Assembly: GCF_016907295.1 (NCBI RefSeq)
Contig: NZ_JAFBBR010000001.1
Coordinates: 806,001 to 870,000, forward strand
Direction of reading: 5' to 3'
From: Microbacterium dextranolyticum
GTDB taxonomy: Bacteria; Actinomycetota; Actinomycetes; Actinomycetales; Microbacteriaceae
DNA: 64,000 nt
Position 1 is the first letter of the stretch, and every line of letters starts with the position of its first letter. A program made the position numbers and the translations under genes. Below, in pieces: positions 49,138-57,938 of this stretch. The notes beneath the pieces are model-generated. The model saw nothing but the letters and a program-made list of their open reading frames with translations. It searched no databases and was not told the origin of the DNA.

Positions 49138-50565
49138 ATGGATGTCGAATCGGATGCCGCGGACTACGACCTCATCGTGATCGGGGCGGGCCCCGTCGGC
49201 GAGAACGTCGCCGACCGCGCGGTACAGGGCGGGCTGCGGGTCGCCATCGTGGAGAGCGAACTCGTCGGCGGCGAGTGCTCGTACTGGGCGTGCATGCCCT
49301 CAAAGACGCTGCTGCGCCCCGTCGCCGCGCTGAATGCGGCGCGTGCGGTGCCGGGGGCGGCGCCGGCGATCTCCGGTGGCGTCGATGTCGCGGCGACCCT
49401 GCGGGCCCGCGACGCGATGGTGCACGAGTGGAGTGACGACGGGCAGGTCGCCTGGCTCGACGGGGCCGGCATCGACCTGGTGCGCGGGCACGGACGGATC
49501 GACGGCGAGCGCAGCGTGCGGGTCGAGGCATCCGACGGCACGGTTCGCACGCTGCGTGCGCGCGACGCCGTCGCCGTCTGCACCGGCTCGGCTGCCCTCC
49601 TGCCCGACGTGCCGGGGCTCGCGGATGCCGCGCCGTGGACCAGTCGGGAGGCGACCGCGGTGCAGCAGGTGCCTGCGTCGCTCGCGATCCTCGGCGGCGG
49701 CGTGGTGGCGTGTGAGCTGGCCACGGCGTTCGCCTCGTTCGGGACGCGGGTGACCCTGATCGCCCGCTCGGGGCTGCTCGGCGGCCTCGAGCCGTTCGCG
49801 GGGGATGCCGTGGCGGCATCGCTGCGCGACGCGGGCGTCGAGGTCCGGATGCGGGCGCGGGCGCAGCGCGTGGATCGCGACGCCCACGGCGTGCGGATCA
49901 CTCTGGACGGCGGCGACGAGGTGACCGCCGACGAGCTGCTCGTCGCGACGGGGCGGGTGCCCCGCACGGCCGACGTCGGACTGGACGCGGTCGGCCTCGA
50001 GCCCGGCACGTGGATCGAGGTCGACGACACCCTCCGCGTCCCCGGCAGCGACTGGCTGTACGCCGTCGGCGACGTCACCCATCGCGCCCTTCTGACGCAT
50101 CAGGGCAAGTATCAGGCGCGCGCCGCCGGTGATGTCATCGCGGCCCGCGCCAGAGGCGGCGACGTGGACGACGCCCTGTGGGGGCGGCACGTCGCGACGG
50201 CCGACCATTCCGCCGTGCCGCAGGTGGTCTTCACCGAGCCGCAGGTCGCCGCCGTCGGTCTGACCGAGAAGCAGGCGACGGATGCCGGGATGCGCATCCG
50301 GGCGGTCGAGGTCGACCTCGCCGCGATCGCCGGTGCCGCCACGCACGCCGAGGGATACCGCGGCACCGCGCGCGCCCTCGTGGACGAGGACCGCCAGGTC
50401 ATCGTCGGCGCCACCCTGGTCGGAGCGGATCTCGCGGAGCTTCTGCACGCCGTGACAATCGCGGTCGTCGCCGAGGTGCCGCTCGCGCGCCTGTGGCACG
50501 CGGTCCCGGCCTACCCGACCATCAGTGAGCTCTGGCTGCGCTGGCTCGAGGCATACGGTCGCTGA
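49138..50565 (+). CDS. FAD-dependent pyridine nucleotide-disulfide oxidoreductase
   Basis: A 475-residue flavoprotein of the lipoamide dehydrogenase/mercuric reductase class. The FAD loop is [12 protein letters not shown], the redox-active pair is C47-x4-C52 in [13 protein letters not shown], the NAD loop is [18 protein letters not shown], and the second FAD motif is [10 protein letters not shown]. The dimerisation domain ends [13 protein letters not shown], where the usual His of HPTxxE is Tyr, as in mercuric reductases. No N-terminal metal-binding domain is seen. The substrate is uncertain; it is unlikely to be the E3 of pyruvate dehydrogenase. Confidence 0.86.
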   Translation: MDVESDAADYDLIVIGAGPVGENVADRAVQGGLRVAIVESELVGGECSYWACMPSKTLLRPVAALNAARAVPGAAPAISGGVDVAATLRARDAMVHEWSDDGQVAWLDGAGIDLVRGHGRIDGERSVRVEASDGTVRTLRARDAVAVCTGSAALLPDVPGLADAAPWTSREATAVQQVPASLAILGGGVVACELATAFASFGTRVTLIARSGLLGGLEPFAGDAVAASLRDAGVEVRMRARAQRVDRDAHGVRITLDGGDEVTADELLVATGRVPRTADVGLDAVGLEPGTWIEVDDTLRVPGSDWLYAVGDVTHRALLTHQGKYQARAAGDVIAARARGGDVDDALWGRHVATADHSAVPQVVFTEPQVAAVGLTEKQATDAGMRIRAVEVDLAAIAGAATHAEGYRGTARALVDEDRQVIVGATLVGADLAELLHAVTIAVVAEVPLARLWHAVPAYPTISELWLRWLEAYGR

Positions 50566-50610
50566 CCGGTTCACGGCGTTCTCACGGCCTGTTCACGGCC
50601 TGAGCGATAT

Positions 50611-50640
50611 GTGAACGATATATCGTTATGTATCGTTCAC
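50611..50640. promoter_or_regulatory. Candidate PadR operator: 10-bp inverted repeat with three half-sites
   Basis: Perfect arms GTGAACGATA (50611-50620) and TATCGTTCAC (50631-50640) enclose a third half-site TATCGTTATG, which also forms the inner palindrome AACGATATATCGTT (50614-50627). It lies 18 bp before the padR ATG and just upstream of its ACGGAGG ribosome site, a typical autoregulatory position. Confidence 0.65.
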
Positions 50641-50658
50641 GATTCGACGGAGGTTCTC

Positions 50659-51333
50659 ATGAGCAACGCGTACGGCGGACACGGCTTCGGCGGTCCGGGA
50701 TTCGGCGACCGCGATCGCGGCGGCTTCGGCGGGTTCGGATCCGGCGGCGACGGCGGCAAGGGTTTCGGGGGAGCGGGCATGAGCGAGCTGTTCGACGTGC
50801 TCGGCCAGCTGAAGCAGAATGTCGAGCACGGCTTCGGCGCCCGGTTCGACATGAAGGCCGGAGGCCGGATGGGGCGTGGTGATGTGCGCGTCGCCATCCT
50901 CGCGCTCCTGGCTGAGCGACCCATGCACGGCTACCAGATCATCCAGCAGATCGACGAGCGCAGCGGCGGCGCGTGGAAGCCGAGCCCCGGGTCGGTCTAC
51001 CCCACGCTGCAGCTGCTCGCCGACGAGGGCATGGTCGAGGTCAACGAGCAGGACGGTCGCAAGACGTACGCGCTGACCGAGGCCGGACGCGCCGAAGCCG
51101 CCGACAAGCCCGCGCCCTGGCAGACGTCGGCCTCGGCGGGCGCCGACCCCGATGCGCCCGGTCGTGCGGCGGGCGACGGCCCCGGTTTCGGTGCGCTCCC
51201 GAAGGCGGGGGCGAACCTCGCGCAGGCGGCCATGCAGGTCGGTCGGATGGGATCGCCCGCGCAGGTGCAGCGAGCCGTCGACATCATCGACGAGGCGCGC
51301 CGCAAGCTGTACGCCATCCTCGCGGAGGACTGA
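50659..51333 (+). CDS. PadR family transcriptional regulator
   Basis: A 224-residue regulator. The first 40 residues are a Gly-rich low-complexity tail (GGHGFGGPGFGDRDRGGFGG). The PadR winged helix covers about 70-135 (VRVAILALLAERPMHGYQII and GSVYPTLQLLADEGMVE). A Pro/Ala/Gly-rich linker leads to a C-terminal dimerisation helix. PadR proteins repress stress or efflux genes. A palindromic operator lies in front of the gene, and the ABC1 kinase gene follows after 4 bp with its ribosome site inside the padR end, so the two are co-expressed. Confidence 0.88.
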   Translation: MSNAYGGHGFGGPGFGDRDRGGFGGFGSGGDGGKGFGGAGMSELFDVLGQLKQNVEHGFGARFDMKAGGRMGRGDVRVAILALLAERPMHGYQIIQQIDERSGGAWKPSPGSVYPTLQLLADEGMVEVNEQDGRKTYALTEAGRAEAADKPAPWQTSASAGADPDAPGRAAGDGPGFGALPKAGANLAQAAMQVGRMGSPAQVQRAVDIIDEARRKLYAILAED

Positions 51334-51337
51334 CCCG

Positions 51338-53113
51338 ATGCCGACGGAGGGCCGGCTGTCACCGGCAGCCGGCCCCCTCGCCGCGGCGCGCTCCGGCCGT
51401 GCCGGCCGAGCGGATGCCGCGGCCGACCCGCGGGCGCGCGCACGCTATCGGCGCATCGTCGGATTCGCGACGTCCGTCATGATCGCGACGTGGTGGTTCG
51501 ACCTCGTCCTGCCGCGAATCGGATTCCGCAGCCTCTCCGAGGGGGGCCGCGTCGCGCGGTTGCAGCGCACCGCGCGACGCTTCCGGGTGCTGGCGATCGA
51601 CCTCGGCGGTCTCATGATCAAGGTGGGGCAGTTCCTCTCGTCCCGACTCGATGTGCTGCCACCCGAGGTGACGAGCGAACTCGAGCAGCTGCAGGACGAG
51701 GTGCCGGCGGTCCCGTTCGCCGAGATCCGGTCACTGGCCGAGGCCGAGCTCGGCGTGCCGCTCGAGCGCGCGTACACCCGCGTCGACGAGGAGCCGGTAG
51801 CGGCGGCATCCCTCGGTCAAGCCCATCGTGCGCTGCTGTCGCCGGAAGACGCCGAGATCGCCGGGTTCGCGGAGGTCGTCGTCAAGGTGCAGCGGCCGGG
51901 CATCGACGAGATCGTCGAGATCGACCTCGCGGCACTGCGGACCATCGGCCGAAGGCTCAGCCGCATCCGCCTCGTCTCGGAACGGGTCGACGCACCCGCC
52001 CTCGTCGAGGAGTTCGCCGCAACCTGCCGCGAGGAGATCGACTACCTGCACGAGGGCGTCAACGCGGAGCGGTTCGACGAACTGTTCTCCGACGGGCGGC
52101 GCGTCGCGGCGCCCGTCGTCGTCTGGGAGCGCACCACGCGCCGTGTGCTCACCCTGTCGGATGTGACGGCCATCAAGCTGAACGACGTCGACGCGCTGCG
52201 CGCCGCCGGCATCGATCCCGCCGCGGTTGCGCGGGCGTTCGCCGAAGCGATGTTCGAGCAGCTGTTCGGCGCGGGGTTCTTCCACGCCGACCCGCACCCC
52301 GGGAACGTCTTCGTCACACCGCACGCTCCGGACGAGTCCGGCCGCACCTGGACCCTCACCTTCATCGACTTCGGAATGATGGGCCAGGTTCCCGCCGGAC
52401 TGCGGGCCGGGCTTCGCCGCATCGTGATCGCCGTGGCCGCGCGTGACGGCGCGGGGCTCGTCGCCGGCATCCAAGAGATCGGGGTGCTGCTGCCGGGCGC
52501 CGACACGACCGACCTGGAGCACGCCCTGACCGCCCTGTTCGCCCGCTTCGGCGGGCTGTCGTTCGGTGAGCTGCAGAACATCGATCCGCGCGAACTGCGC
52601 GACTTCGCCGACGAGTTCGGTGCCGCGATGCGGCAGTTGCCGGTGCAGCTGCCGGAGAACTTCCTACTCATCACGCGCGCCGTCTCTCTCACCTCGGGTG
52701 TGTGCAGTGCCCTGGACCCCCGCTTCAACGTGTGGCAGGCGATCGAGCCGTTCGCGCAGCGGCTGCTGCGCGAAGAGAGCCGCGACGTGTTGACGAATGC
52801 CACGCAAAGCGCCGTCTCGTATGCGCGGACGGTGCTCGGGCTGCCGCAACGGATCGACGCGGTCGTGGCACGGGTCGACCGCGGCGGACTCTCGGTCGAC
52901 ACGCCGCAGGTCGGCGACCGGCTCGATCGTCTCGAGGTTCTGCTGCGGCACACGGTCGCCGCCGTGGTCTTCGCCGCCCTGGTCGTGGGGGGAGCGCTGC
53001 TGATGCCGAGCGTTCCCGCCGTCGCCGCAGGGATGCTCGTCGTGAGCGTCGTTCCGTTGCTGTTCGCGCTGGCCGGTCTCGGCCGCACACGGGGTCGTTC
53101 ACGGCGTCGATGA
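51338..53113 (+). CDS. ABC1/AarF/UbiB-type atypical kinase
   Basis: A 591-residue protein of the ABC1 kinase-like family. Seen are the K-x-G-Q motif KVGQFLSSR (about 103-106), the ATP-site region AAASLGQAHRA with VVVKVQRPG, the catalytic DPHPGN loop and DFGMMG. Two C-terminal membrane spans anchor it. UbiB-type proteins support quinone synthesis, but the biochemical role of actinobacterial members is open. The ATG has its GGAGG site in the padR coding end. The frame is open further upstream inside padR without similarity. Confidence 0.86.
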   Translation: MPTEGRLSPAAGPLAAARSGRAGRADAAADPRARARYRRIVGFATSVMIATWWFDLVLPRIGFRSLSEGGRVARLQRTARRFRVLAIDLGGLMIKVGQFLSSRLDVLPPEVTSELEQLQDEVPAVPFAEIRSLAEAELGVPLERAYTRVDEEPVAAASLGQAHRALLSPEDAEIAGFAEVVVKVQRPGIDEIVEIDLAALRTIGRRLSRIRLVSERVDAPALVEEFAATCREEIDYLHEGVNAERFDELFSDGRRVAAPVVVWERTTRRVLTLSDVTAIKLNDVDALRAAGIDPAAVARAFAEAMFEQLFGAGFFHADPHPGNVFVTPHAPDESGRTWTLTFIDFGMMGQVPAGLRAGLRRIVIAVAARDGAGLVAGIQEIGVLLPGADTTDLEHALTALFARFGGLSFGELQNIDPRELRDFADEFGAAMRQLPVQLPENFLLITRAVSLTSGVCSALDPRFNVWQAIEPFAQRLLREESRDVLTNATQSAVSYARTVLGLPQRIDAVVARVDRGGLSVDTPQVGDRLDRLEVLLRHTVAAVVFAALVVGGALLMPSVPAVAAGMLVVSVVPLLFALAGLGRTRGRSRRR

Positions 53114-53281
53114 AGGCCGTCCGTCGCACCCACCGGTCCTCTGTGGGCCACGGCGTGTCGCGTCGGGGCTGAGCAGATGAACATGCCCTGAACACCGTCC
53201 CGGTCGCACCGATCGGGGTCGCCGCCGATGGCAGAGTACTGGCATCCGTCGACCACCCCCTCGCTACAGGACGGCCCATCC

Positions 53282-54343
53282 GTGACGACGAAGCTGCGCA
53301 ACGCACCGGCGGCGTCTCCGGTGCTCGACCCGCACCGCGGCGACGCTCTGCTGCGACCGGCGGCGCTCGCGAAGGTCTGGACCGGGCGCGACGCGCCGTT
53401 CGAGACGATGGCGGTTCCGGGCGTGCTGCTCGGGCCCGGTGATGCGATCGTCGCGGTCGAACTGGCCACGGTCTGCGGCAACGACGTGCGGATCGTGGCG
53501 GGCGCGCGGCCCGCCCCTGCGCCGCTCGTGCTGGGGCACGAATACGTGGGCCGGATCGTCGCACTGAGTCCGTCGGGCGCGCACGATGCGTCGGGTTCCG
53601 CGCTGCGCCTCGGGGATCGTGTCGTGGCGGGGAGCGTCGTCGACCCCGCCGGGCCCGGCTCAGGTTCGCCCGAGGACGATTCCGACGCGGGAGTCCCGGC
53701 CGCCGACGGTCCGTCGCGGCGGGTGCGTCACTACGGTGCCGAGCGGATCGGCGCGCACTGGGAGCTCAGCGGAGCCTTCGCCACCCACGTGCACGTGCGC
53801 CGCGGCACCGCGATCGTGCCCGTCGGCGAGCGGATCCCCGCCCGCGTCGCGGCGCCGGCCGCGTGCGGCGCCGCCGTCGCGTGGGCCGCCCTGCGGCATG
53901 CGGAGCAGTCCACCCGGCTGGCGCAGGCGGTCGTGCAGATCGACGGAGCCGGTCTGGTGGGGCTCACCGCGACGTCGATGGCCGCCGATCGCGGTGCGCG
54001 CGTCGTGGTCTCGGAACCGGACCGACGCCGACGCGTGCTCGCCCGCAGATTCGGTGCGGTGGCCGCCTACGACCCCTGCGACCGCGCCGCGCGCGAGAAG
54101 GCGCTGCGCAAGGCCGGCGCCACCGTCGTCGATGTCGTCCTCGACGGGGTCGGTGACGACGGCGCGCACGATGCCTCGGGCGCTGACCTGCGCGCGGCGA
54201 TCGACTACCTGCGCGGCGCGTGGGGGCGACGTCCGTTCGAAGACCTCGTCGACCCCGTGCTGCCGCTCGACGCCGTCGATGAGGCCCTGCGGCTGTCGGG
54301 TCCGGGGGGCCCGGTGCGGGTGGGGATCGACCCGCGTCGCTGA
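53282..54343 (+). CDS. Zinc-dependent alcohol dehydrogenase-like (MDR family) protein
   Basis: A 353-residue MDR oxidoreductase. The catalytic-zinc residues are seen in VCGNDVRI (Cys) and LGHEYVG (His-Glu), and the Rossmann loop is DGAGLVGLTATSMAADRG. The four-cysteine structural zinc lobe is absent and the segment after the Rossmann fold (GVGDDGAHDASGADLRAAIDYL) is shortened compared with typical enzymes of this family. The GTG at 53282 has an AGGACGG ribosome site; an ATG at 53228 is the alternative. The substrate is unknown. Confidence 0.75.
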   Translation: MTTKLRNAPAASPVLDPHRGDALLRPAALAKVWTGRDAPFETMAVPGVLLGPGDAIVAVELATVCGNDVRIVAGARPAPAPLVLGHEYVGRIVALSPSGAHDASGSALRLGDRVVAGSVVDPAGPGSGSPEDDSDAGVPAADGPSRRVRHYGAERIGAHWELSGAFATHVHVRRGTAIVPVGERIPARVAAPAACGAAVAWAALRHAEQSTRLAQAVVQIDGAGLVGLTATSMAADRGARVVVSEPDRRRRVLARRFGAVAAYDPCDRAAREKALRKAGATVVDVVLDGVGDDGAHDASGADLRAAIDYLRGAWGRRPFEDLVDPVLPLDAVDEALRLSGPGGPVRVGIDPRR

Positions 54344-54388
54344 CGGGGCCCGGTGCGGGCGACGCCGAGGTCGCAGCGGCGGGCGAAC

Positions 54389-54394
54389 TACCCT
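54389..54394 (+). promoter_or_regulatory. -10 hexamer TACCCT of a probable leaderless promoter
   Basis: It ends six bases before the GTG of the M18 gene. The GGAGGG just before the GTG is too close to act as a ribosome site, which favours leaderless initiation. Confidence 0.5.
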
Positions 54395-54400
54395 GGAGGG

Positions 54401-55687
54401 GTGTCCGACCTCGCCGCCATCCGTGCCCATGCCGACGACCTCGCCGACTTCGTCGCCGCTTCGCCGTCGAGCGTCCATGCCGCCGCCGAGGTGGCGCGCC
54501 GACTGATCGACGCCGGGTTCACGGCGCTCGACGAGGCCGACGCCTGGCCGATCGAGCCCGGCACGCGGCACCTCGTCGTGCGTGACGGCGCCGTCATCGC
54601 CTGGGTCGTCCCCGGCCGTGCCGACGCGGCGACGGCCTTTCGGATCTTCGGCGCGCACAGCGACTCGCCGGCATTCAAACTCAAGCCGAAGCCGACGACC
54701 GGACGGTACGGCTGGCTGCAAGCGGGCGTGGAGATCTACGGCGGACCGCTGCTGAACTCGTGGCTCGACCGCGAGCTCCGTCTCGCGGGACGCCTCGTGC
54801 TCGACGACGGCACCGAACGCCTCGCGGCGACGGGGCCGCTGCTGCGGCTGCCGCAGCTCGCGATCCACCTCGACCGTGAGGCGAACGACCACCTCGCGCT
54901 GCACAAGCAGAACCAGACGCAGCCCGTGTGGGGTCTCGGCGACGCGGCATCCGCCGACCTGCTCGCCGAGGTCGCCGCCGCCGCCGACGTGGACCCCGCC
55001 CGCATCCGCGGCTACGACCTCGTGACGGCCGACGCGGCTCGCGGAGTCGTGTTCGGCAAGGACGACGCGTTCTTCGCGAGCGGACGCCTCGACGACCTCG
55101 CCTCCGTGCACGCGGGTGTCGTCGCGCTGGCCGCGGCGGGAACGGACGCCGAGCACATCGCGATGCTCGCTGTCTTCGACCATGAAGAGGTCGGCTCGGG
55201 CACCCGTACGGGCGCCGCCGGACCGTTTCTGGCCGACGTGATCGAGCGGGTGCAGCTCGGCCTCGGCGCCTCGCGCGAACAGCAGCTGCGCGCGCTCGCC
55301 GGCTCGTGGTGCGTCTCGAGCGACGTCGGCCACTCCGTCCACCCGAACTATCCCGAGAAGCACGACCCGGTCGTGCAGCCCGTGCTCGGCTCGGGCCCGA
55401 TCCTCAAGATCAACGCCAACCAGCGCTACGCGACGGATGCCGCCGGCGCCGCCGCCTGGAACGGCTGGTGCGAGGCCGCGGGTGTCGTCTCGCAGGAGTT
55501 CATCTCGAACAACGCGGTGCCGTGCGGCTCGACGATCGGCCCGATCACGGCGACCCGTCTCGGCATCCGCACCGTCGACGTCGGCATCCCGATCCTGTCG
55601 ATGCACTCCGCGCGTGAGCTCGCCGGAACGAGCGATCTTCTCGCACTGACCCGCGTTGCGGCGGAGTTCTTCCGCACGCGGCGTTGA
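54401..55687 (+). CDS. M18 family aminopeptidase
   Basis: A 428-residue zinc aminopeptidase of the aspartyl-aminopeptidase family. The metal ligands are recognised in FGAHSDSPAFKLKP, SGRLDDLASV, DHEEVGSGTRTGA and the C-terminal ILSMHSARE. The sequence ISSDVGHSVHPNYPEKH-like stretch (VSSDVGHSVHPNYPEKHDP) is diagnostic. It removes acidic N-terminal residues from peptides in the cytoplasm. It converges on msrA, with a perfect palindrome between. Confidence 0.92.
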   Translation: MSDLAAIRAHADDLADFVAASPSSVHAAAEVARRLIDAGFTALDEADAWPIEPGTRHLVVRDGAVIAWVVPGRADAATAFRIFGAHSDSPAFKLKPKPTTGRYGWLQAGVEIYGGPLLNSWLDRELRLAGRLVLDDGTERLAATGPLLRLPQLAIHLDREANDHLALHKQNQTQPVWGLGDAASADLLAEVAAAADVDPARIRGYDLVTADAARGVVFGKDDAFFASGRLDDLASVHAGVVALAAAGTDAEHIAMLAVFDHEEVGSGTRTGAAGPFLADVIERVQLGLGASREQQLRALAGSWCVSSDVGHSVHPNYPEKHDPVVQPVLGSGPILKINANQRYATDAAGAAAWNGWCEAAGVVSQEFISNNAVPCGSTIGPITATRLGIRTVDVGIPILSMHSARELAGTSDLLALTRVAAEFFRTRR

Positions 55688-55694
55688 GTCCTCG

Positions 55695-55724
55695 CACCGC
55701 TCCCGCCGCGCGGCGGGAGCGGTG
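55695..55724. terminator. 30-bp perfect palindrome between M18 aminopeptidase and msrA
   Basis: Each half is 15 bases (left half CACCGCTCCCGCCGC). It begins eight bases after the aminopeptidase stop and lies between convergent genes, fitting a two-way terminator. Confidence 0.65.
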
Positions 55725-55772
55725 GGGCAGAGCTCACTGCGCCCGAGTCGGCGCCGTGCCGGAGCGGAGGCC

Positions 55773-56309
55773 TCAGGCCTCGGCGCGGGGCGGCAGCACC
55801 CAGCCGGCGCGGGGGAAGTGGCAGGTGTAGCCGTTGGGGATCCGCAGCAGGTAGTCCTGGTGCTCGGGCTCGGCTTCCCAGAACGCGCCGAGGGGCTCGA
55901 TCGTCGTGACGGCCGGGGCGGGCCACAGGCCCGAGGCGTCGACGTCGGCGATGGTCTCTCTCGCGACCGCGTCCTGCGCGGGTGTCACGGGGAAGATGGC
56001 CGATCGATAGCTCGAGCCGATGTCGTTGCCCTGGCGATCGAGGGTCGACGGGTCGTGGATCTGGAAGAAGAACGCGAGGATGTCGCGGTACGTGGTCGCG
56101 GCCGGGTCGAAGACGATCTCGACGGCCTCGGCATGCCCGGGGTGGTGGCGGTAGGTGGCGTGGTCGTTGGTGCCGCCGGTGTAGCCGACCCGCGTGTCGA
56201 GGACGCCCGGCTGGCGCCGGATGAGGTCTTCCATGCCCCAGAAGCAGCCGCCGGCGAGGATCGCCGTCTCGGTGCCCGGGGTGCGGGTGATGCTGCCGTC
56301 GTCGGTCAT
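55773..56309 (-). CDS. msrA: Peptide-methionine (S)-S-oxide reductase MsrA
   Basis: A 178-residue enzyme that repairs methionine S-sulfoxide. The active-site motif GGCFWGMED (about 20-28) is complete, with [23 protein letters not shown] in two stretches and [19 protein letters not shown], all characteristic. There is no MsrB fusion. It is divergent from the MFS exporter gene, with a promoter for the latter at about 56451. Confidence 0.95.
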   Translation of the reverse strand: MTDDGSITRTPGTETAILAGGCFWGMEDLIRRQPGVLDTRVGYTGGTNDHATYRHHPGHAEAVEIVFDPAATTYRDILAFFFQIHDPSTLDRQGNDIGSSYRSAIFPVTPAQDAVARETIADVDASGLWPAPAVTTIEPLGAFWEAEPEHQDYLLRIPNGYTCHFPRAGWVLPPRAEA

Positions 56310-56450
56310 GGTGTGCTCCTCGAAGTGTCATCCCCGGGTCGTCGGGGTGATCCGTCTGTCGCCGCGATCGCGGCCTCGGGGGAGACAACGTCGCTTCTGT
56401 CGATTCTGGTCCCTCGCGAACCTCCGAAGGCGCTGAGAGAGCCGTCGCGG

Positions 56451-56456
56451 TAGAAT
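56451..56456 (+). promoter_or_regulatory. -10 hexamer TAGAAT for the MFS gene, with a leader of about 100 nt
   Basis: TAGAAT is a good -10 match, and the nearest start with a strong ribosome site is at 56564. This leaves an untranslated leader of about 100 nt, unlike the many leaderless genes around it, with short complementary pieces such as CACCGGT and ACCGGG. Confidence 0.45.
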
Positions 56457-56563
56457 GGATGCCTCCGCAGCGCCCACCGGTGCTGCGAGGTGCATCTACC
56501 AGCTCGATCGCGAACCGGGAAAAGGCGGCACGTCACAGGCGAGCCGATTCTCCGGAGGAGCAC

Positions 56564-57895
56564 GTGGACCCCACCGACACCGACGCCCACCCGATCGCGC
56601 GCGGCGCGACCGCTCACGCGGATGAACGGCTGCGCACGCGCGCGCACACCGCGGCCCCGGCGCAGCGGAGCGCATCGCCTGCGTCCGCCGGCCTGCTGGC
56701 GCACACCGGATGGGTGTACTGGCCCCTCGCCTTCATCGCGCGCCTGCCTTTCGCCATGATGACGGTCGGGGTCCTCATGCTGGTCGTCTCGGCGACCCAC
56801 TCGGTTGCCCTCGGCGGGGCCACCTCCGCCGCCGTCGGCATCGGCGTGGTGATCGCCGGGCCGGTGATCGGCGATCTCGTCGACCGTCACGGGCAGCGGC
56901 TGGTGCTCGTCCCCGTCGGGCTCGCCAACGGCATCCTGCTCGCACTCTTCCCCCTGATCGCGACCGAGGACAGGCCGGCCGGGGTGCTGCTGGCGGCGGC
57001 TCTCGCCATCGGGCTGACGGCGCCGCAGGCGTCGGCGATGTCGCGCAGTCGGCTGCTCGCCATCATCGGGGCGCGGGTGGCTCCCGACAGGCGCGCCCGA
57101 ACGACCAGTCGCATGATGTCGTACGAGTCGGCCGCCGACGAGACGGCGTTCGTGATCGGTCCGGTCCTGGTCGGTGTGTTCGCCGCCCTGATCGCGCCGT
57201 GGGCGCCGATCGCGATCGCCGCCGCGCTGAGCCTCGGTTTCGTGACGGCGTTCGCGTTGCATCCGACAGCGCGCACGTCGCCGTCGGGGGTGGATGCCAT
57301 CGGCACCCGTGCACCGATCCGCGATGTCCTGTCCACCCGGATCCTCGTGCTCGTGGGGGCGGCCTCCTCGGTCGGCCTCTTCTTCGGGACGACCCTCACA
57401 TCGCTGACGGCCTTCGCGCAGGAACGCGGTGCCGAAGAGCAGGCGGGGCTCCTCTACGGGCTCCTGGGGGTCGGGTCGGCCGTGCTCGCCCTCGCCGTCG
57501 GCCTGCTGCCGGCGCGATTCGCGCTGCGGCGCCGGTGGATCGCGTTCGCGCTCGTGCTGACCGCCTCGGCGATCGGCTATGCCACCGCGACGACGCTGTC
57601 GGACGTCGCGGTCTGGCTGCTCGTGATGGGGCTCGGTGTGGGGCCGACGCTGGTCACCCTCTTCTCGCTCGCGGGCGAGCGGGCACCGCTCGGGCGCACA
57701 GCCACGACCCTGACGCTGCTCGGTTCGGCGCTGACCCTCGCGCAGGCGCTGTCGTCGGCGTTCACCGGCTGGATCGCGCAGGAGTTCTCCACCCGTGCGG
57801 CCCTCACCCTGCCCGCGATGGCCGCGGCTCTCGCCCTGGCGTTCGGGGTCGTCAACCTCGTGATCGAGCGCCGCGCGCGCCGCACGGCGGTGTGA
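56564..57895 (+). CDS. MFS transporter
   Basis: A 443-residue exporter of the major facilitator family with twelve predicted spans. The loop after span 2 reads GDLVDRHGQRLVLVPVGLANG, a relaxed MFS motif, and the second half carries ALAVGLLPARFALRRRW. Residues 1-45 are a polar tail. The GTG at 56564 has an excellent ribosome site (GGAGGAG, 4 bases upstream), so the earlier ATG at 56459 is rejected. The substrate is unknown. A long leader suggests post-transcriptional control. Confidence 0.82.
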   Translation: MDPTDTDAHPIARGATAHADERLRTRAHTAAPAQRSASPASAGLLAHTGWVYWPLAFIARLPFAMMTVGVLMLVVSATHSVALGGATSAAVGIGVVIAGPVIGDLVDRHGQRLVLVPVGLANGILLALFPLIATEDRPAGVLLAAALAIGLTAPQASAMSRSRLLAIIGARVAPDRRARTTSRMMSYESAADETAFVIGPVLVGVFAALIAPWAPIAIAAALSLGFVTAFALHPTARTSPSGVDAIGTRAPIRDVLSTRILVLVGAASSVGLFFGTTLTSLTAFAQERGAEEQAGLLYGLLGVGSAVLALAVGLLPARFALRRRWIAFALVLTASAIGYATATTLSDVAVWLLVMGLGVGPTLVTLFSLAGERAPLGRTATTLTLLGSALTLAQALSSAFTGWIAQEFSTRAALTLPAMAAALALAFGVVNLVIERRARRTAV

Positions 57896-57938
57896 TCGCC
57901 GGCCTCACGCGGGCGCCCGGCTCGTCGTGACGGCCGGG

